A stretch of 64,000 bases of DNA from Streptomyces ambofaciens ATCC 23877 (GTDB lineage: Bacteria; Actinomycetota; Actinomycetes; Streptomycetales; Streptomycetaceae): assembly GCF_001267885.1 (NCBI RefSeq), contig NZ_CP012382.1:4947001-5011000 (forward strand). The letters run 5' to 3'. Shown piece by piece: positions 49,336-57,918 of the stretch. Positions within the stretch are counted from its first letter, which is position 1. Each line of letters begins with the position of its first letter. A program made the translations under genes and the position numbers. The notes beneath the pieces are model-generated. The model was not told where the DNA came from and did not search any database. It was given only the letters and a program-made list of their open reading frames with translations.

Positions 49336-50256
49336 TCACCCCAGCACCGTCGCCACCGCCACCAGCACCGGCACCGAGACCACCGTCGACACCAGGATCG
49401 CGTCCCGGGCCAGCCGCTCGCCCACCCGGTAGGTGGACGCGTACGTGTAGAGGTTCTGGGCGGCCGGCAGCGCCGACGTCACCACCACGTCCAGCAGCTG
49501 CGCGCCCCGCAGTCCGAAGACCCCGGACGCCAGCGCCCAGGCCACCGCGGGCTGACCGAGCGTCTTCAGTGCCACCGCCAGCAGCACCGGCCGCCGTTCC
49601 ACGCCCCGCAGCGGCATCGTGGACCCGCACAGCCCGATGCCGAAGGCCAGCAGGACCGCCGGCACGGACATGTTGCCGATCAGGGTCAGCGGGTCCATCA
49701 CCGCGTCCGGCACCCGCAGTCCGCTCGCCGCGACCGCGACCCCGGCGAGCGAGCCCAGGGCTATCGGATTGCGCAGCGGCGTCAGCAGCCGCCGCCACAA
49801 CGGCGCCTGACCGTCCCCGCCCGCCAGGTCCAGGATCGTCACCGCCACCGGCGTCACCAGCACCAGCTGGAACAGCAGCACCGGCGCCACCAGTGAGGCG
49901 TCGCCCAGGACGTACACGGCGATCGGGATGCCGAGGTTGCCGGAGTTGACGTAACCGGAGCACAGCGCGCCGATCGTGGTCCGGCCCACGCCCCAGCCGC
50001 GTGCGACACCCACCGCGACGAAGACACCGGCCACCGCGACCGTGGACAGCGCCGTGACCAGCAGGCGGCTGGAGAAGACCACCGACAGGTCGGCCGTCGC
50101 GAGCGTGGTGAAGAGCAGGGCCGGTGAGGCCACGTGGAAGGCGAGCTTGGTGAGGACCTCACGCCCCTGGGGGCCGAGGTGGCCGCGCACACCGAGTACG
50201 TACCCGACGGCGATGACGACCGCGATGACCGCGAACCCGGTCAGCACCCCCTGCAC
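49336..50256 (-). CDS. AEC-family (auxin efflux carrier) transporter
   Basis: Membrane transporter of 306 residues with about ten hydrophobic helices. N-terminal VLTGFAVIAVVIAVGYVLG, the fold-repeat segment CSGYVNSGNLGIPIAVYVLG (conserved N-x-G-N-x-G-x-P), and the late LPAAQNLYTYASTYRV match the family pattern. The frame is open to 50361, but GTG at 50256 is chosen because AGGAGG lies 7 bases upstream and the extension is not hydrophobic. Substrates of bacterial members are organic acids or amino acids; none can be named here. Convergent with the intron-interrupted gene and divergent from the STAS protein. Confidence 0.87.
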   Translation of the reverse strand: MQGVLTGFAVIAVVIAVGYVLGVRGHLGPQGREVLTKLAFHVASPALLFTTLATADLSVVFSSRLLVTALSTVAVAGVFVAVGVARGWGVGRTTIGALCSGYVNSGNLGIPIAVYVLGDASLVAPVLLFQLVLVTPVAVTILDLAGGDGQAPLWRRLLTPLRNPIALGSLAGVAVAASGLRVPDAVMDPLTLIGNMSVPAVLLAFGIGLCGSTMPLRGVERRPVLLAVALKTLGQPAVAWALASGVFGLRGAQLLDVVVTSALPAAQNLYTYASTYRVGERLARDAILVSTVVSVPVLVAVATVLG

Positions 50257-50385
50257 GGCCACGCCTCCTCGGCGGGCACGGAGACGTTCGGCGGCACGGC
50301 GGAGGGAGGGGATGCGTGGGGCATACAGCAAACCCTCGGGGTGAGGGTGTGCGCACGTCAATGTGATCTCTGATGGCGGGCACCG

Positions 50386-50772
50386 ATGAGTTCCCGGCCC
50401 GTGCCCGGTCTACCGCACGTGGACGCCGTGACACCCGCCGTACTCGTGCTGCCGGGGCCCGTCTCCCGAGGGGAGACGCCCCGGCTCTGCGACGAGGTGC
50501 GCGCGCTGCTGGAAGCCACCCGGGCCGGGGTGATCGTCTGCGACGTCGGCGGGCTGGGACCGCCGGGGCTCGCCGTGGTCGACCTGCTGGCCCGTCTGGA
50601 GCTCACCGCCCGACGGGCCGGGGGCCGGATCCGGCTGCGCGACCCCGATCCCGCCCTACACGCCCTCCTGGACCTCGTCGGGCTCCGCTTCGAGACGGAG
50701 CGGCAGGTCGAAGAGCGGGAACCACCGCTTGGTGTCGAGGAAGCAGTGGAACCCGGTGATGCGCCCGTCTGA
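50386..50772 (+). CDS. STAS-domain protein (anti-sigma factor antagonist type)
   Basis: A 128-residue protein with the STAS pattern: an N-terminal strand (AVLVLPGPVSRGETPRLCDE), a helix, then GVIVCDVGGLGPPGLAVVDL in the place of the phosphorylatable DLSxLxxxDSTG motif, and a final helix with LLDLVGLRFETER. The usual target Ser is replaced by Pro-Gly at that place, so regulation by phosphorylation is doubtful. GTG at 50431 is an alternative start. Its last 117 bp overlap the end of the convergent sigma factor gene, an arrangement that looks genuine since both reading frames continue sensibly through it. Confidence 0.7.
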   Translation: MSSRPVPGLPHVDAVTPAVLVLPGPVSRGETPRLCDEVRALLEATRAGVIVCDVGGLGPPGLAVVDLLARLELTARRAGGRIRLRDPDPALHALLDLVGLRFETERQVEEREPPLGVEEAVEPGDAPV

Positions 50773-51669
50773 GATCTCCAGCACCTGGACCGCCCACGGC
50801 GCGTACCCGCCCGCCTCCGGGTCCGGCTTGTAGTGCGCGAAGCCCGGCAGCCCGTTGGCGTTGACCGGCAGCAGCCGGGAGTTCGCACACGCGGCGCCGA
50901 GGGTCGTCATGAAACCGGTGATGTCCGCCGGACCGGCCAGCCACAGGTCGAACGGCGGCATCGTCATGACCGCGTCCTCGTGCAGCAGCGCCGTCAGCGC
51001 CGTCATGTCGTAGCCCTCGAAGGCCGCGACATAGCGGTCCAGGAGCTTCCGCTGCTCCTCGTCCAGCGGGTCGGACACCGCGCCGGCGTCGCCCCGCTCC
51101 TCCCGCTCGGCGAGGGTCGCGCGGGCGCGCTGGAGGGCGCTGTTGACGGACGCCACCGTCGTGCCCAGCAGCTCGGCGACCTCCGAGGCCTTCCACGCCA
51201 GCACCTCGCGCAGGATCAGCACCGCCCGCTGCTTGGGCGGCAGCTGCTGGAGCGCGGCCATGAAGGCCAGCCGCACCGACTCCTTGGCGACGGCGGCCTC
51301 GGCGGGGTCGGCGGTCGAGGGCAGCACGCGGGCGTCCGGCATCGGCTCCAGCCAGGTGTGGTCCGGGCGGGGGGACAGCGCGGCCTGCGCGAGGGGGGTG
51401 GAATCGGTGAGGTCCATCGGGCGGGCGCGCTTGTTGCCCGCGGTCAGCATGTCCAGGCAGACGTTGGTCGCGATCCGGTAGAGCCAGGAACGGAGGCTGG
51501 AGCGGCCCTCGAACTTGTCGTAGCTCCGCCAGGCGCGGACCAGGGTGTCCTGGACCGCGTCCTCCGCCTCGAAGGAGGAGCCGAGCATCCGGTAGCAGTA
51601 CCCCGTCAGCTCGGTCCGGTGCTTCTCCAGCGCGGCATCCAGCTCCGTCGTCATGGTGCCGTTGCTCAT
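50656..51669 (-). CDS. ECF sigma factor with C-terminal SnoaL-like domain
   Basis: Sigma factor of 337 residues. Region 2 (about 10-85) includes YCYRMLGSSFEAEDAVQDTL and LRSWLYRIATNVCLDML. Region 4 (about 140-195) includes LPPKQRAVLILREVLAWKAS and VASVNSALQRARATL. A C-terminal extension of about 130 residues resembles SnoaL/NTF2: LLDRYVAAFEGYDMTALTAL, LHEDAVMTMPPFDLWLAG, and ISDGRITGFHCFLDTKRWF. Sigma factors of this layout are controlled by the fused domain instead of a separate anti-sigma factor. ATG 51669 follows GGGTGG. It overlaps the STAS gene tail to tail. Confidence 0.9.
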   Translation of the reverse strand: MSNGTMTTELDAALEKHRTELTGYCYRMLGSSFEAEDAVQDTLVRAWRSYDKFEGRSSLRSWLYRIATNVCLDMLTAGNKRARPMDLTDSTPLAQAALSPRPDHTWLEPMPDARVLPSTADPAEAAVAKESVRLAFMAALQQLPPKQRAVLILREVLAWKASEVAELLGTTVASVNSALQRARATLAEREERGDAGAVSDPLDEEQRKLLDRYVAAFEGYDMTALTALLHEDAVMTMPPFDLWLAGPADITGFMTTLGAACANSRLLPVNANGLPGFAHYKPDPEAGGYAPWAVQVLEISDGRITGFHCFLDTKRWFPLFDLPLRLEAEPDEVQEGV

Positions 51670-51811
51670 CGTCCACCCACCCCTGTGGCCGTCACCTCGT
51701 GCGCGTCTTCGCGCCTCGCACTTCGGAAGCTACCGCAGGGGACTGACAATGGCCTGTGCAGTCAGGGAAAGCGCAGGTCAGCAAGGTGGCTCGGATCGGT
51801 CCCGAGCCCGC

Positions 51812-53131
51812 TCAGGCGGGCACCGGCGCGGCCTCGGCCGTGCGCCGGGCGGCCAGCGAACCGACGACCGTGATCGCCACCACGCCCGCCACCGCCAGCA
51901 GCCCGACCCCGACCGTCCCGGCCCAGCCGCCGGAGTGGAAGGCGAGCGCGCCCACCGTGCTGCCCGCGCTGGAGCCGATGTAGTAGGCGGACTGGTACAG
52001 CGCCGAGGCCTGGGCGCGGCCGTGGGTGGCCGTCCTGCTCACCGCCGAGGACGCCACCGCGTGCCCGGCGAAGAAGCCCGCCGTGATCAGCACCAGCCCC
52101 AACAGCACCAGGGGCAGGGACGGAGCGAGGGACAGCAGCAGACCCGCCGCCGTCGTGCCCCCGCCCAGGTACAGGGCCCCGCGGCGGCCGAGGCGGCCCA
52201 CCAGGCGGCCCGCCGTCGACGCCGAGACCGTGCCGACCAGGTAGACCAGGAAGACCGAGCCGATGACGCCCTGCGGAAGGGAGAACGGCGCCTCCGTCAG
52301 GCGGTAGCCGATCACCGTGTAGACGCCGCCGAACACCGTCATGAACAGCGCGCCGATCGCGTACAGGCGGCGCAGCAGCGGGTCGGCGAGGTGGTCGCGG
52401 ACCGTGCGGACCAGGACCCGCGGGCGCAGCGAGCCCGGGGTGAAGTGCTTCGGCGCCGGGAGCAGCATCCGGAAGGCGACCGCGCAGGCCACCGCCACGG
52501 CGCCGATCACCCCGACGGCGATCCGCCAGCCCCACTCCTGGGCGACCCAGCCGGTGATGACCCGGCCGCTCATCCCGCCCACGCTGTTGCCCGCCACGAA
52601 CAGGCCGATCGCGGTGATCAGCGCCCTCGGCGTGACCTCCTCCGCGAGGTACGCCGTCGCCGAGGCCGGCAGGCCGGCCAGCGCCGCGCCCTGCACCGCG
52701 CGCAGCGCGACCAGCGCCGGCAGCGAGGGGGCGAAGGGGACCAGCAGGCCGACGGTCACCGCGACCGCCAGCGACGCCGTCATGACCGTCCGCCGGCCGA
52801 AACGTTCCGACAGGGCGCTCATCGGCAGCACGAACAGCGCGAGTCCGCCCGTCGCCGCGGCCACCGTCCAGCTCGCGTCGCTCGCCGTGACGCCCATGTC
52901 GCCGGAGATCAGCGGCAGCAGGGCCTGGGTGGAGTACAGGAGCGCGAAGGTCGCGACGCCCGCGAGGAAGAGGGCGAGACTCATCCGGCGGTAACCGGGG
53001 CCGCCCGGGGCCATGCGCGGGTCGCGGGCGCCGGTCGCGGCGGAGGCGCCGGCCGGGCCGGGGACGTCGGGAGCGGAGACGGATGCAGCGGCGCCCACGG
53101 TCGTGGACGCCCCGGTATCGGCGGGAGTCAT
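51812..53131 (-). CDS. MFS transporter (drug-efflux type)
   Basis: Twelve-helix major facilitator protein of 439 residues. After a Pro/Ala-rich cytoplasmic tail come YRRMSLALFLAGVATFALLY and the loop 2-3 motif LSERFGRRTVMTASL, which corresponds to the MFS A motif. VALRAVQGAALAGLPASATA is the fourth helix, LYLGGG and GFFAGHAVASSAVSRTA are in the second half. The pattern is that of YnfM/AraJ-like exporters. ATG at 53131 is chosen; upstream in-frame codons cover the divergent promoter. It is transcribed away from a LysR regulator, 64 bp apart, and is probably its target. Confidence 0.9.
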   Translation of the reverse strand: MTPADTGASTTVGAAASVSAPDVPGPAGASAATGARDPRMAPGGPGYRRMSLALFLAGVATFALLYSTQALLPLISGDMGVTASDASWTVAAATGGLALFVLPMSALSERFGRRTVMTASLAVAVTVGLLVPFAPSLPALVALRAVQGAALAGLPASATAYLAEEVTPRALITAIGLFVAGNSVGGMSGRVITGWVAQEWGWRIAVGVIGAVAVACAVAFRMLLPAPKHFTPGSLRPRVLVRTVRDHLADPLLRRLYAIGALFMTVFGGVYTVIGYRLTEAPFSLPQGVIGSVFLVYLVGTVSASTAGRLVGRLGRRGALYLGGGTTAAGLLLSLAPSLPLVLLGLVLITAGFFAGHAVASSAVSRTATHGRAQASALYQSAYYIGSSAGSTVGALAFHSGGWAGTVGVGLLAVAGVVAITVVGSLAARRTAEAAPVPA

Positions 53132-53160
53132 GCCTGCGACCGTACGGAGACCGCGACTCA

Positions 53161-53177
53161 TCCGTCCAATGCACGGA
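53161..53177. promoter_or_regulatory. Candidate LysR-type binding site
   Basis: TCCGT-N7-ACGGA inverted repeat (a T-N11-A type site with dyad symmetry) in the 64-bp divergent space, 18 bp before the LysR start and 29 bp from the MFS start. Confidence 0.55.
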
Positions 53178-53195
53178 ATGGCGATAATCGTTCCC

Positions 53196-54149
53196 ATGGT
53201 GCATCAGCAGAGCTCACAGCCCCGCCTGTCACCGCACGGTGACACAGAAGACATCGTCGCGCTGCTCGCCCCCCGCCTCGCGCACTTCGCCGGCGTGGCC
53301 CGTACCGAGCACGTCACCCGGGCCGCCCAGGAGATGAACGTCCCCCAGTCCACCCTCTCCCGCGCCCTCGTCCGCCTCGAAGCCGACCTGGGCGTCGACC
53401 TGTTCGTGCGCCGGGGCCGCACCCTCGCGCTGACCGTCGCCGGACGCACCTTCCTCGGTTCCGTCGAACGCGCCCTCGCCGAGGTGGAACGCGCCGCGGA
53501 GGAGGTCCGCGCGGACGCCGACCCGGCCACCGGAAAGGTCGCCTTCGGGTTCCTGCACACCATGGGCGCCGAAACCGTCCCCGGCCTGCTGCACGCCTTC
53601 CGCGCCGACCATCCCCGCGTCCGCTTCAGCCTCGTCCAGAACTACGGCGAGGCCATGCTGGAGCGGCTGCGCGCCGGTGAACTCGACCTCTGCCTGACCT
53701 CCCCCGTCCCGGACGCCCCCGACCTGGTCGCCCGCCGCCTCGACGAGCAGAAGCTGCGCCTGGTCGTCCCGGCCGACCATCCCCTGGCCGGCCGCAGGCG
53801 CATCCGCCTCGCCGAGGCCGCCGACGAGACCTTCGTGACCCTGGAGCCCGGCTACGGCCTGCGCCGCATCACCGACGCCCTGTGCAAGGAGGCCGGCTTC
53901 CGGCCCCGGGTGGCCTTCGAGGGGGAAGAGGCGGAGACTCTGCGCGGCCTGGTCGCGGCCGGCCTCGGCGTCGCCCTGCTGCCGCCGCCCGCCGTCCCCC
54001 GCCCCGGTGTGGTCGAACTGACGGTCACGGCACCGCGGGCGGCCCGCGAGATCGGCGTGGCCTGGCTGGCGGGGCGCACCGACACGCCCCCGGTGGCGGC
54101 CTTCAAGAAGTTCCTGCTGTCCAGGCGGGGCCACCTGCTGCCGTCCTGA
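53196..54149 (+). CDS. LysR-family transcriptional regulator
   Basis: Regulator of 317 residues. The N-terminal winged helix-turn-helix is seen in LAHFAGVARTEHVTRAAQEM, NVPQSTLSRALVRLEADLGV and LFVRRGRTLALTVAGRTFL. A periplasmic-binding-like effector domain follows (GKVAFGFLHTMGAETVPGLL, DLCLTSPVPDAPDLV, GLGVALLPPPAV). ATG at 53196 starts after the divergent promoter; the frame is open further upstream across the MFS start but those residues are not LysR-like. Likely activates or represses the divergent exporter. Effector unknown. Confidence 0.92.
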   Translation: MVHQQSSQPRLSPHGDTEDIVALLAPRLAHFAGVARTEHVTRAAQEMNVPQSTLSRALVRLEADLGVDLFVRRGRTLALTVAGRTFLGSVERALAEVERAAEEVRADADPATGKVAFGFLHTMGAETVPGLLHAFRADHPRVRFSLVQNYGEAMLERLRAGELDLCLTSPVPDAPDLVARRLDEQKLRLVVPADHPLAGRRRIRLAEAADETFVTLEPGYGLRRITDALCKEAGFRPRVAFEGEEAETLRGLVAAGLGVALLPPPAVPRPGVVELTVTAPRAAREIGVAWLAGRTDTPPVAAFKKFLLSRRGHLLPS

Positions 54150-54226
54150 CCCCGGCCCGCCCCGGCGGCGGAACACCCGGTCGCCGGGGCGGTACGGGCG
54201 AGTGCCGGCGGTACGGGCGGCGGAGC

Positions 54227-54988
54227 CTACCGCCGCAGCGACTGCCCGAACCCCACCGCCAGCGGCATCCGCAGCCCCAGCGGCGGCGGAGCGGCCAGGG
54301 CGTCCTCCACCGGCCGGGAGAACGACTGCCCGAACAGCACGCCCATCACGAAGTCCTCGGCCAGCGCCGCTACTTCGTCCCGGTAGTGCCGCAGCCCGTG
54401 ACCGTCGGAGTGCACCTCGAAACGGCACACCGCGCGATTGGCCTTCTTCGCGCGCGCGGCCAGCCGGAACGACAACTCCGGGTCGCTGCGCTCGTCGTTG
54501 GTGCCGTGCACGATGAGCACCTGGCGCCCGGCGAGCTGCTTCACCGGTTCGGGTGGCGCGGCCATGTCCTCGTCCGGCAGCCAAGGGGCGATGGCCAGCG
54601 CCGAGTTGACGGCCTCGTGCCCGGCCGCGCGCAGGGCGGCCCGTCCGCCCATACCGATGCCGAGCAGGCAGACGGGGACGTCGCCGTAGCGCCGTACGGC
54701 CTCGCCGGCGGCCCAGTCGGCGTCGCGGGCCAGGTGGGCCTCGGCGCCGTTCCAGCCGCGGCACCGGTAGTGCACGACGTGGGTGGCCAGGCCCTCGTCC
54801 CGCCCCGCGCGGGCGAGTCGGCGCCCCAACGCCCGTACGGACGCGGTCGCCAGCAGCGGGGACGGCCTGCGGCTGGACACCTCGTCGCCCGCGGGGAGCA
54901 GCAGCACCACCCCGCTGACCGCCGTCCCCTCCGGACCGAGCGTTCGCCCCAGCCGGGCCTGACGGACCGGCGTCGCTTGCTGTGCCAT
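54227..54988 (-). CDS. Alpha/beta-hydrolase-fold protein without the nucleophile
   Basis: A 253-residue protein of the dienelactone-hydrolase/peptidase type. The fold is clear: GVVLLLPAGDEVSSRRPSPL, THVVHYRCRGWNG, VLIVHGTNDERSDPEL with the acid position Asp165, and SDGHGLRHY with His197. The nucleophile elbow, expected as G-x-S-x-G, reads GIGMGG with Met113, so the catalytic Ser or Cys is missing. It may be a non-catalytic binding protein, or the activity has been lost. It is divergent from adenosine deaminase by 148 bp. Confidence 0.82.
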   Translation of the reverse strand: MAQQATPVRQARLGRTLGPEGTAVSGVVLLLPAGDEVSSRRPSPLLATASVRALGRRLARAGRDEGLATHVVHYRCRGWNGAEAHLARDADWAAGEAVRRYGDVPVCLLGIGMGGRAALRAAGHEAVNSALAIAPWLPDEDMAAPPEPVKQLAGRQVLIVHGTNDERSDPELSFRLAARAKKANRAVCRFEVHSDGHGLRHYRDEVAALAEDFVMGVLFGQSFSRPVEDALAAPPPLGLRMPLAVGFGQSLRR

Positions 54989-55108
54989 GACAGAACATTC
55001 TCAGAAGACCGGGTGTACGCCACCCGTCTTCGCAGTCACCGTTACATATCGACGGATCCGTACACCCGGCCGCCTTTCCCGTGCGCGCGTCCTCGTCCGG
55101 CCGTCCTT

Positions 55109-55120
55109 CTACGCGCGTAG
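55109..55120. promoter_or_regulatory. Nucleoside-gene palindrome, copy 4 (CTACGCGCGTAG)
   Basis: Perfect 12-bp palindrome ending 16 bp before the adenosine deaminase ATG. Identical to copy 3 at the transporter ATPase, nearly 15 kb away. Confidence 0.7.
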
Positions 55121-55136
55121 GAGTTAGAGTGCGGAA

Positions 55137-56306
55137 ATGACGAGCCAGAGCACCGCGAAGACCACCGCGAGGACTCCGACGCCGGAACAGATCCGCCGGG
55201 CGCCGAAGGTTCTGCTGCACGACCATCTCGACGGCGGGCTGCGCCCCGCCACGGTCGTCGAACTCGCCCGGGCGACCGGTTACTCCGCCCTCCCCGAGAC
55301 CGACGCCGACCGGCTCGGCGCCTGGTTCCGGCAGGCCGCCGACTCCGGATCGCTGGAGCGGTACCTGGAGACCTTCTCCCACACCGTCGGCGTCATGCAG
55401 ACCCGCGACGCCCTCGTCCGGGTCGCCGCCGAGTGCGCCGAGGACCTCGCCGAGGACGGCGTCGTCTACGCCGAGGTGCGGTACGCCCCCGAGCAGCACC
55501 TGGAGGGCGGGCTCGGGCTCGAAGAGGTGGTCGAGGCCGTGAACGAGGGCTTCCGGGAAGGCGAGCGGCGCGCACGGGACAACGGCCACCGCATCCGCGT
55601 CGGCGCTCTGCTCACCGCCATGCGGCACGCCGCCCGCGCCCTGGAGATCGCCGAGCTCGCCAACCGCTACCGCGATCTCGGAGTCGTGGGCTTCGACATC
55701 GCGGGTGCCGAGGCCGGTTACCCGCCCACCCGGCACCTGGACGCCTTCGAGTACCTGAAGCGGGAGAACAACCACTTCACCATCCACGCCGGCGAGGCCT
55801 TCGGTCTGCCGTCCATCTGGCAGGCCCTGCAGTGGTGCGGCGCCGACCGGCTCGGGCACGGCGTGCGCATCATCGACGACATCCAGGTCCACGAGGACGG
55901 CACGGTCGAGCTCGGGCGCCTCGCCTCGTACGTCCGGGACAAGCGCATCCCCCTGGAACTGTGCCCCAGTTCCAACCTCCAGACCGGCGCGGCCGACTCC
56001 TACGCGGACCACCCGATCGGGCTGCTGCGCCGGCTGCACTTCCGTGCCACCGTCAACACGGACAACCGGCTGATGTCCCACACCAGCATGAGCCGGGAAT
56101 TCGAGCACCTTGTCGACGCGTTCGGTTACACGCTCGACGACATGCAGTGGTTCTCCGTCAATGCGATGAAATCAGCGTTCATTCCTTTCGATGAACGACT
56201 GGCCATGATCAATGACGTCATCAAGCCCGGATATGCGGAGCTGAAATCCGAATGGCTGTTCCAGCAGACGGCCTCCACCAGCGCTTTTTCGGAGAATGAG
56301 GGCTGA
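55137..56306 (+). CDS. add: Adenosine deaminase
   Basis: Deaminates adenosine or deoxyadenosine to inosine. The 389-residue barrel shows the zinc ligands in LLHDHLDGG (His28, His30), HAGE with His217 and catalytic Glu220, DRLGHGVRI with His241, and VNTDN with Asp309, the last zinc ligand. [16 protein letters not shown] fits the family. ATG at 55137. The C-terminal 20 residues ([16 protein letters not shown]) are less GC-rich than the rest. The palindrome just upstream, shared with the nucleoside importer, suggests joint control of uptake and deamination. A terminator with a short U-run follows. Confidence 0.95.
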   Translation: MTSQSTAKTTARTPTPEQIRRAPKVLLHDHLDGGLRPATVVELARATGYSALPETDADRLGAWFRQAADSGSLERYLETFSHTVGVMQTRDALVRVAAECAEDLAEDGVVYAEVRYAPEQHLEGGLGLEEVVEAVNEGFREGERRARDNGHRIRVGALLTAMRHAARALEIAELANRYRDLGVVGFDIAGAEAGYPPTRHLDAFEYLKRENNHFTIHAGEAFGLPSIWQALQWCGADRLGHGVRIIDDIQVHEDGTVELGRLASYVRDKRIPLELCPSSNLQTGAADSYADHPIGLLRRLHFRATVNTDNRLMSHTSMSREFEHLVDAFGYTLDDMQWFSVNAMKSAFIPFDERLAMINDVIKPGYAELKSEWLFQQTASTSAFSENEG

Positions 56307-56329
56307 GCGGCGGCCGACGGTAATACAAG

Positions 56330-56362
56330 AATGCGGACGGGCTTTCACCATCCGTCCGCATT
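56330..56362 (+). terminator. Terminator after adenosine deaminase
   Basis: 11-bp perfect stem (AATGCGGACGG with CCGTCCGCATT), 11-base loop, then TT. Located 24 bp after the stop codon. Confidence 0.85.
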
Positions 56363-56445
56363 TCGATGTTTGCCGCGAGGGGTGTCGCGTGTTTACGGTC
56401 GAGGACCGCTCACATCCCCGTCATCCCATTTCGAGGACGCATTTC

Positions 56446-56814
56446 ATGAAGCAGTCTGCTGCCAAGACCCTCGGTGTCGCCGCCCTCGGTGCCGCCTTCG
56501 CCGTCGCCGGTGCCGGTGCGGCCACCGCGGCCCCCGAGCTCCCGGACACCGCCCAGACGGTGGACTCCGTCGCCGCGACGCTCCCCGCGGAGACCCTCTC
56601 CCAGGTGGTGCCCGGCGCGGGCAACGCGCTGGAGCAGGGCCGCCACGTCTCCGGTACGGGTCTGACCGCCGCGCAGCCGGTCGTCGAGCAGGTCCTCAAC
56701 GAGCAGCTCTCCAACGGTCCGACCAAGCCGGTGGCCGGCCTGCTCGGTGGTCTGCCGACGAAGGGCCTGCCCACCAAGGGCCTGCCGGTCAACGGCCTCC
56801 CGCTCGGCGGCTGA
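56446..56814 (+). CDS. Small secreted protein with LPxxG-type C-terminal repeats
   Basis: Secreted protein of 122 residues. A signal peptide covers residues 1 to about 28 (TLGVAALGAAFAVAGAGAAT, cleavage near ATAA-PE). The mature part has a low-complexity acidic/neutral helical section and ends in short repeats GLPTKGLPTKGLPVNGLPLG. ATG at 56446 has GAGGA about 9 bases upstream; the open upstream frame overlaps the preceding terminator and is not used. No family is recognised beyond its similarity in layout to the secreted protein at 62815. Function unknown; probably extracellular or cell-wall associated. Confidence 0.8.
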   Translation: MKQSAAKTLGVAALGAAFAVAGAGAATAAPELPDTAQTVDSVAATLPAETLSQVVPGAGNALEQGRHVSGTGLTAAQPVVEQVLNEQLSNGPTKPVAGLLGGLPTKGLPTKGLPVNGLPLGG

Positions 56815-56840
56815 GTCCCGCCGCCGCGCACCTCCCCATG

Positions 56841-56885
56841 CGCCGACGGGGCGCACCCGGTGTCCTCGGGTGCGCCCCGTCGGCG
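56841..56885. terminator. Strong bidirectional terminator
   Basis: 18-bp perfect stem (from CGCCGACGGGGCGCACCC) around a 9-base loop between convergent genes. No U-tract. Confidence 0.88.
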
Positions 56886-56948
56886 TACCCGGAGGGGAGG
56901 TGCGTCCACCGGGCCGGCCTCACCGCCTCCGCGGGGCCGTCCGGATCG

Positions 56949-57152
56949 TCACCAGGCGGTACGGGCGGCCTTCTCCTCGGACGGCAGCAGGAGCCACAGG
57001 GCGAGGTAGAGCAGGAACTGCGGGCCGGGCAGCAGGCAGGAGACCAGGAAGATCACCCGCATCGTGGTCGTGGAGGTGCCGAAGCGCCTGGCCAGCGCGG
57101 CGCACACTCCGCCGATCATGCGGCCATGGGTGGGGCGGGCGAGGCGGGACAT
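56949..57152 (-). CDS. PspC-domain small membrane protein
   Basis: A 67-residue protein. PspC signature: an N-terminal polar segment RPTHGRMIGGVCAALARRFG, then TSTTTMRVIFLVSCLLPGPQ and one long hydrophobic helix ending LYLALWLLLPSEE. ATG at 57152 with AAGGAG 7 bases upstream. The long frame upstream overlaps the VanZ gene and is spurious. PspC domains occur in envelope-stress proteins; this minimal form has only the domain and probably sits in the cytoplasmic membrane. Confidence 0.88.
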   Translation of the reverse strand: MSRLARPTHGRMIGGVCAALARRFGTSTTTMRVIFLVSCLLPGPQFLLYLALWLLLPSEEKAARTAW

Positions 57153-57247
57153 CGCGGCTCCTTCGTGAGCGGGTGGCGGGGTCTGCCGGTCGGCTTCCCC
57201 CTCGTCTGCCCTCCACGCTACGGAGACGAACGGAACAAAGCGTCGCT

Positions 57248-57871
57248 CTACGGGGCGATACCGACCCTGGGAATCGTCGGGGTCCGACCCTGAGCGGGCT
57301 CGTCCCTGGGGACGTCCTCCCACCGCCCCTCCTCGGACCTGCGGCGGAGCCGGGCCCGGCCCACGGGGACCAGGGCCAGATGGGCGCAGGCAGCGCCCGC
57401 CGTGTTCAGCAGCAGCGAGTCCACGTCGACGACCTGCCCGGGCACCCCCGTCTGCAACAACTCGATCCCCAGTGACAGCAGGGCCGCCGCGGCCATGGTG
57501 CGCAGCAGGGAGGCCAGCGGCGAGACGGTCAGCCGGCCGCCGGCCATCGGCAGCAGGACGCCCAGCGGCGCCAGCAGGGCGAGCGACCCGCCGAGCGACC
57601 GGGCCGCCGCGGGCCAGCCGAGCGCCAGGTCGGCGCGGATCGAGGTGAACGGTTGCAGATTGGGCGGCAGGACCCACGGGACGTCGAGCGGCCGCAGGGT
57701 GTACCAGGCGACGAACGCGAGATGTGCGACGAGGAGGACACTTCCTGTCACACGGATGCGGAGCGCGGCGCTGCCGCCGGGAAACCCAAGACGCTGCACG
57801 CACCCCAAGACGCGGGGGCCGCCGCGCGCGGTTCCGGTGTCTCCCGCACGAGGGTGAGGCTTGCGCCACAT
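57248..57871 (-). CDS. VanZ-family membrane protein
   Basis: A 207-residue membrane protein. The VanZ-like domain spans about 42-170, with helices SVLLVAHLAFVAWYTLRPLD, SLALLAPLGVLLPMAGGRLT, and the family pattern LLSLGIELLQTGVPGQVVDV followed by DSLLLNTAGA (E-x-x-Q, R/VVDVDDxxxNxxG). The C-terminus is charged and cytoplasmic. ATG at 57871 is the first in-frame start; GTG at 57799 would remove a Gly/Arg-rich N-terminal tail and is plausible. Members occur beside teicoplanin-resistance genes and in many actinobacteria with unknown roles. Confidence 0.82.
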   Translation of the reverse strand: MWRKPHPRAGDTGTARGGPRVLGCVQRLGFPGGSAALRIRVTGSVLLVAHLAFVAWYTLRPLDVPWVLPPNLQPFTSIRADLALGWPAAARSLGGSLALLAPLGVLLPMAGGRLTVSPLASLLRTMAAAALLSLGIELLQTGVPGQVVDVDSLLLNTAGAACAHLALVPVGRARLRRRSEEGRWEDVPRDEPAQGRTPTIPRVGIAP

Positions 57872-57918
57872 GGCCCCCGCGGGGCGGCCACCGCACCTCT
57901 TCGGCACCCCCCGCGCCG

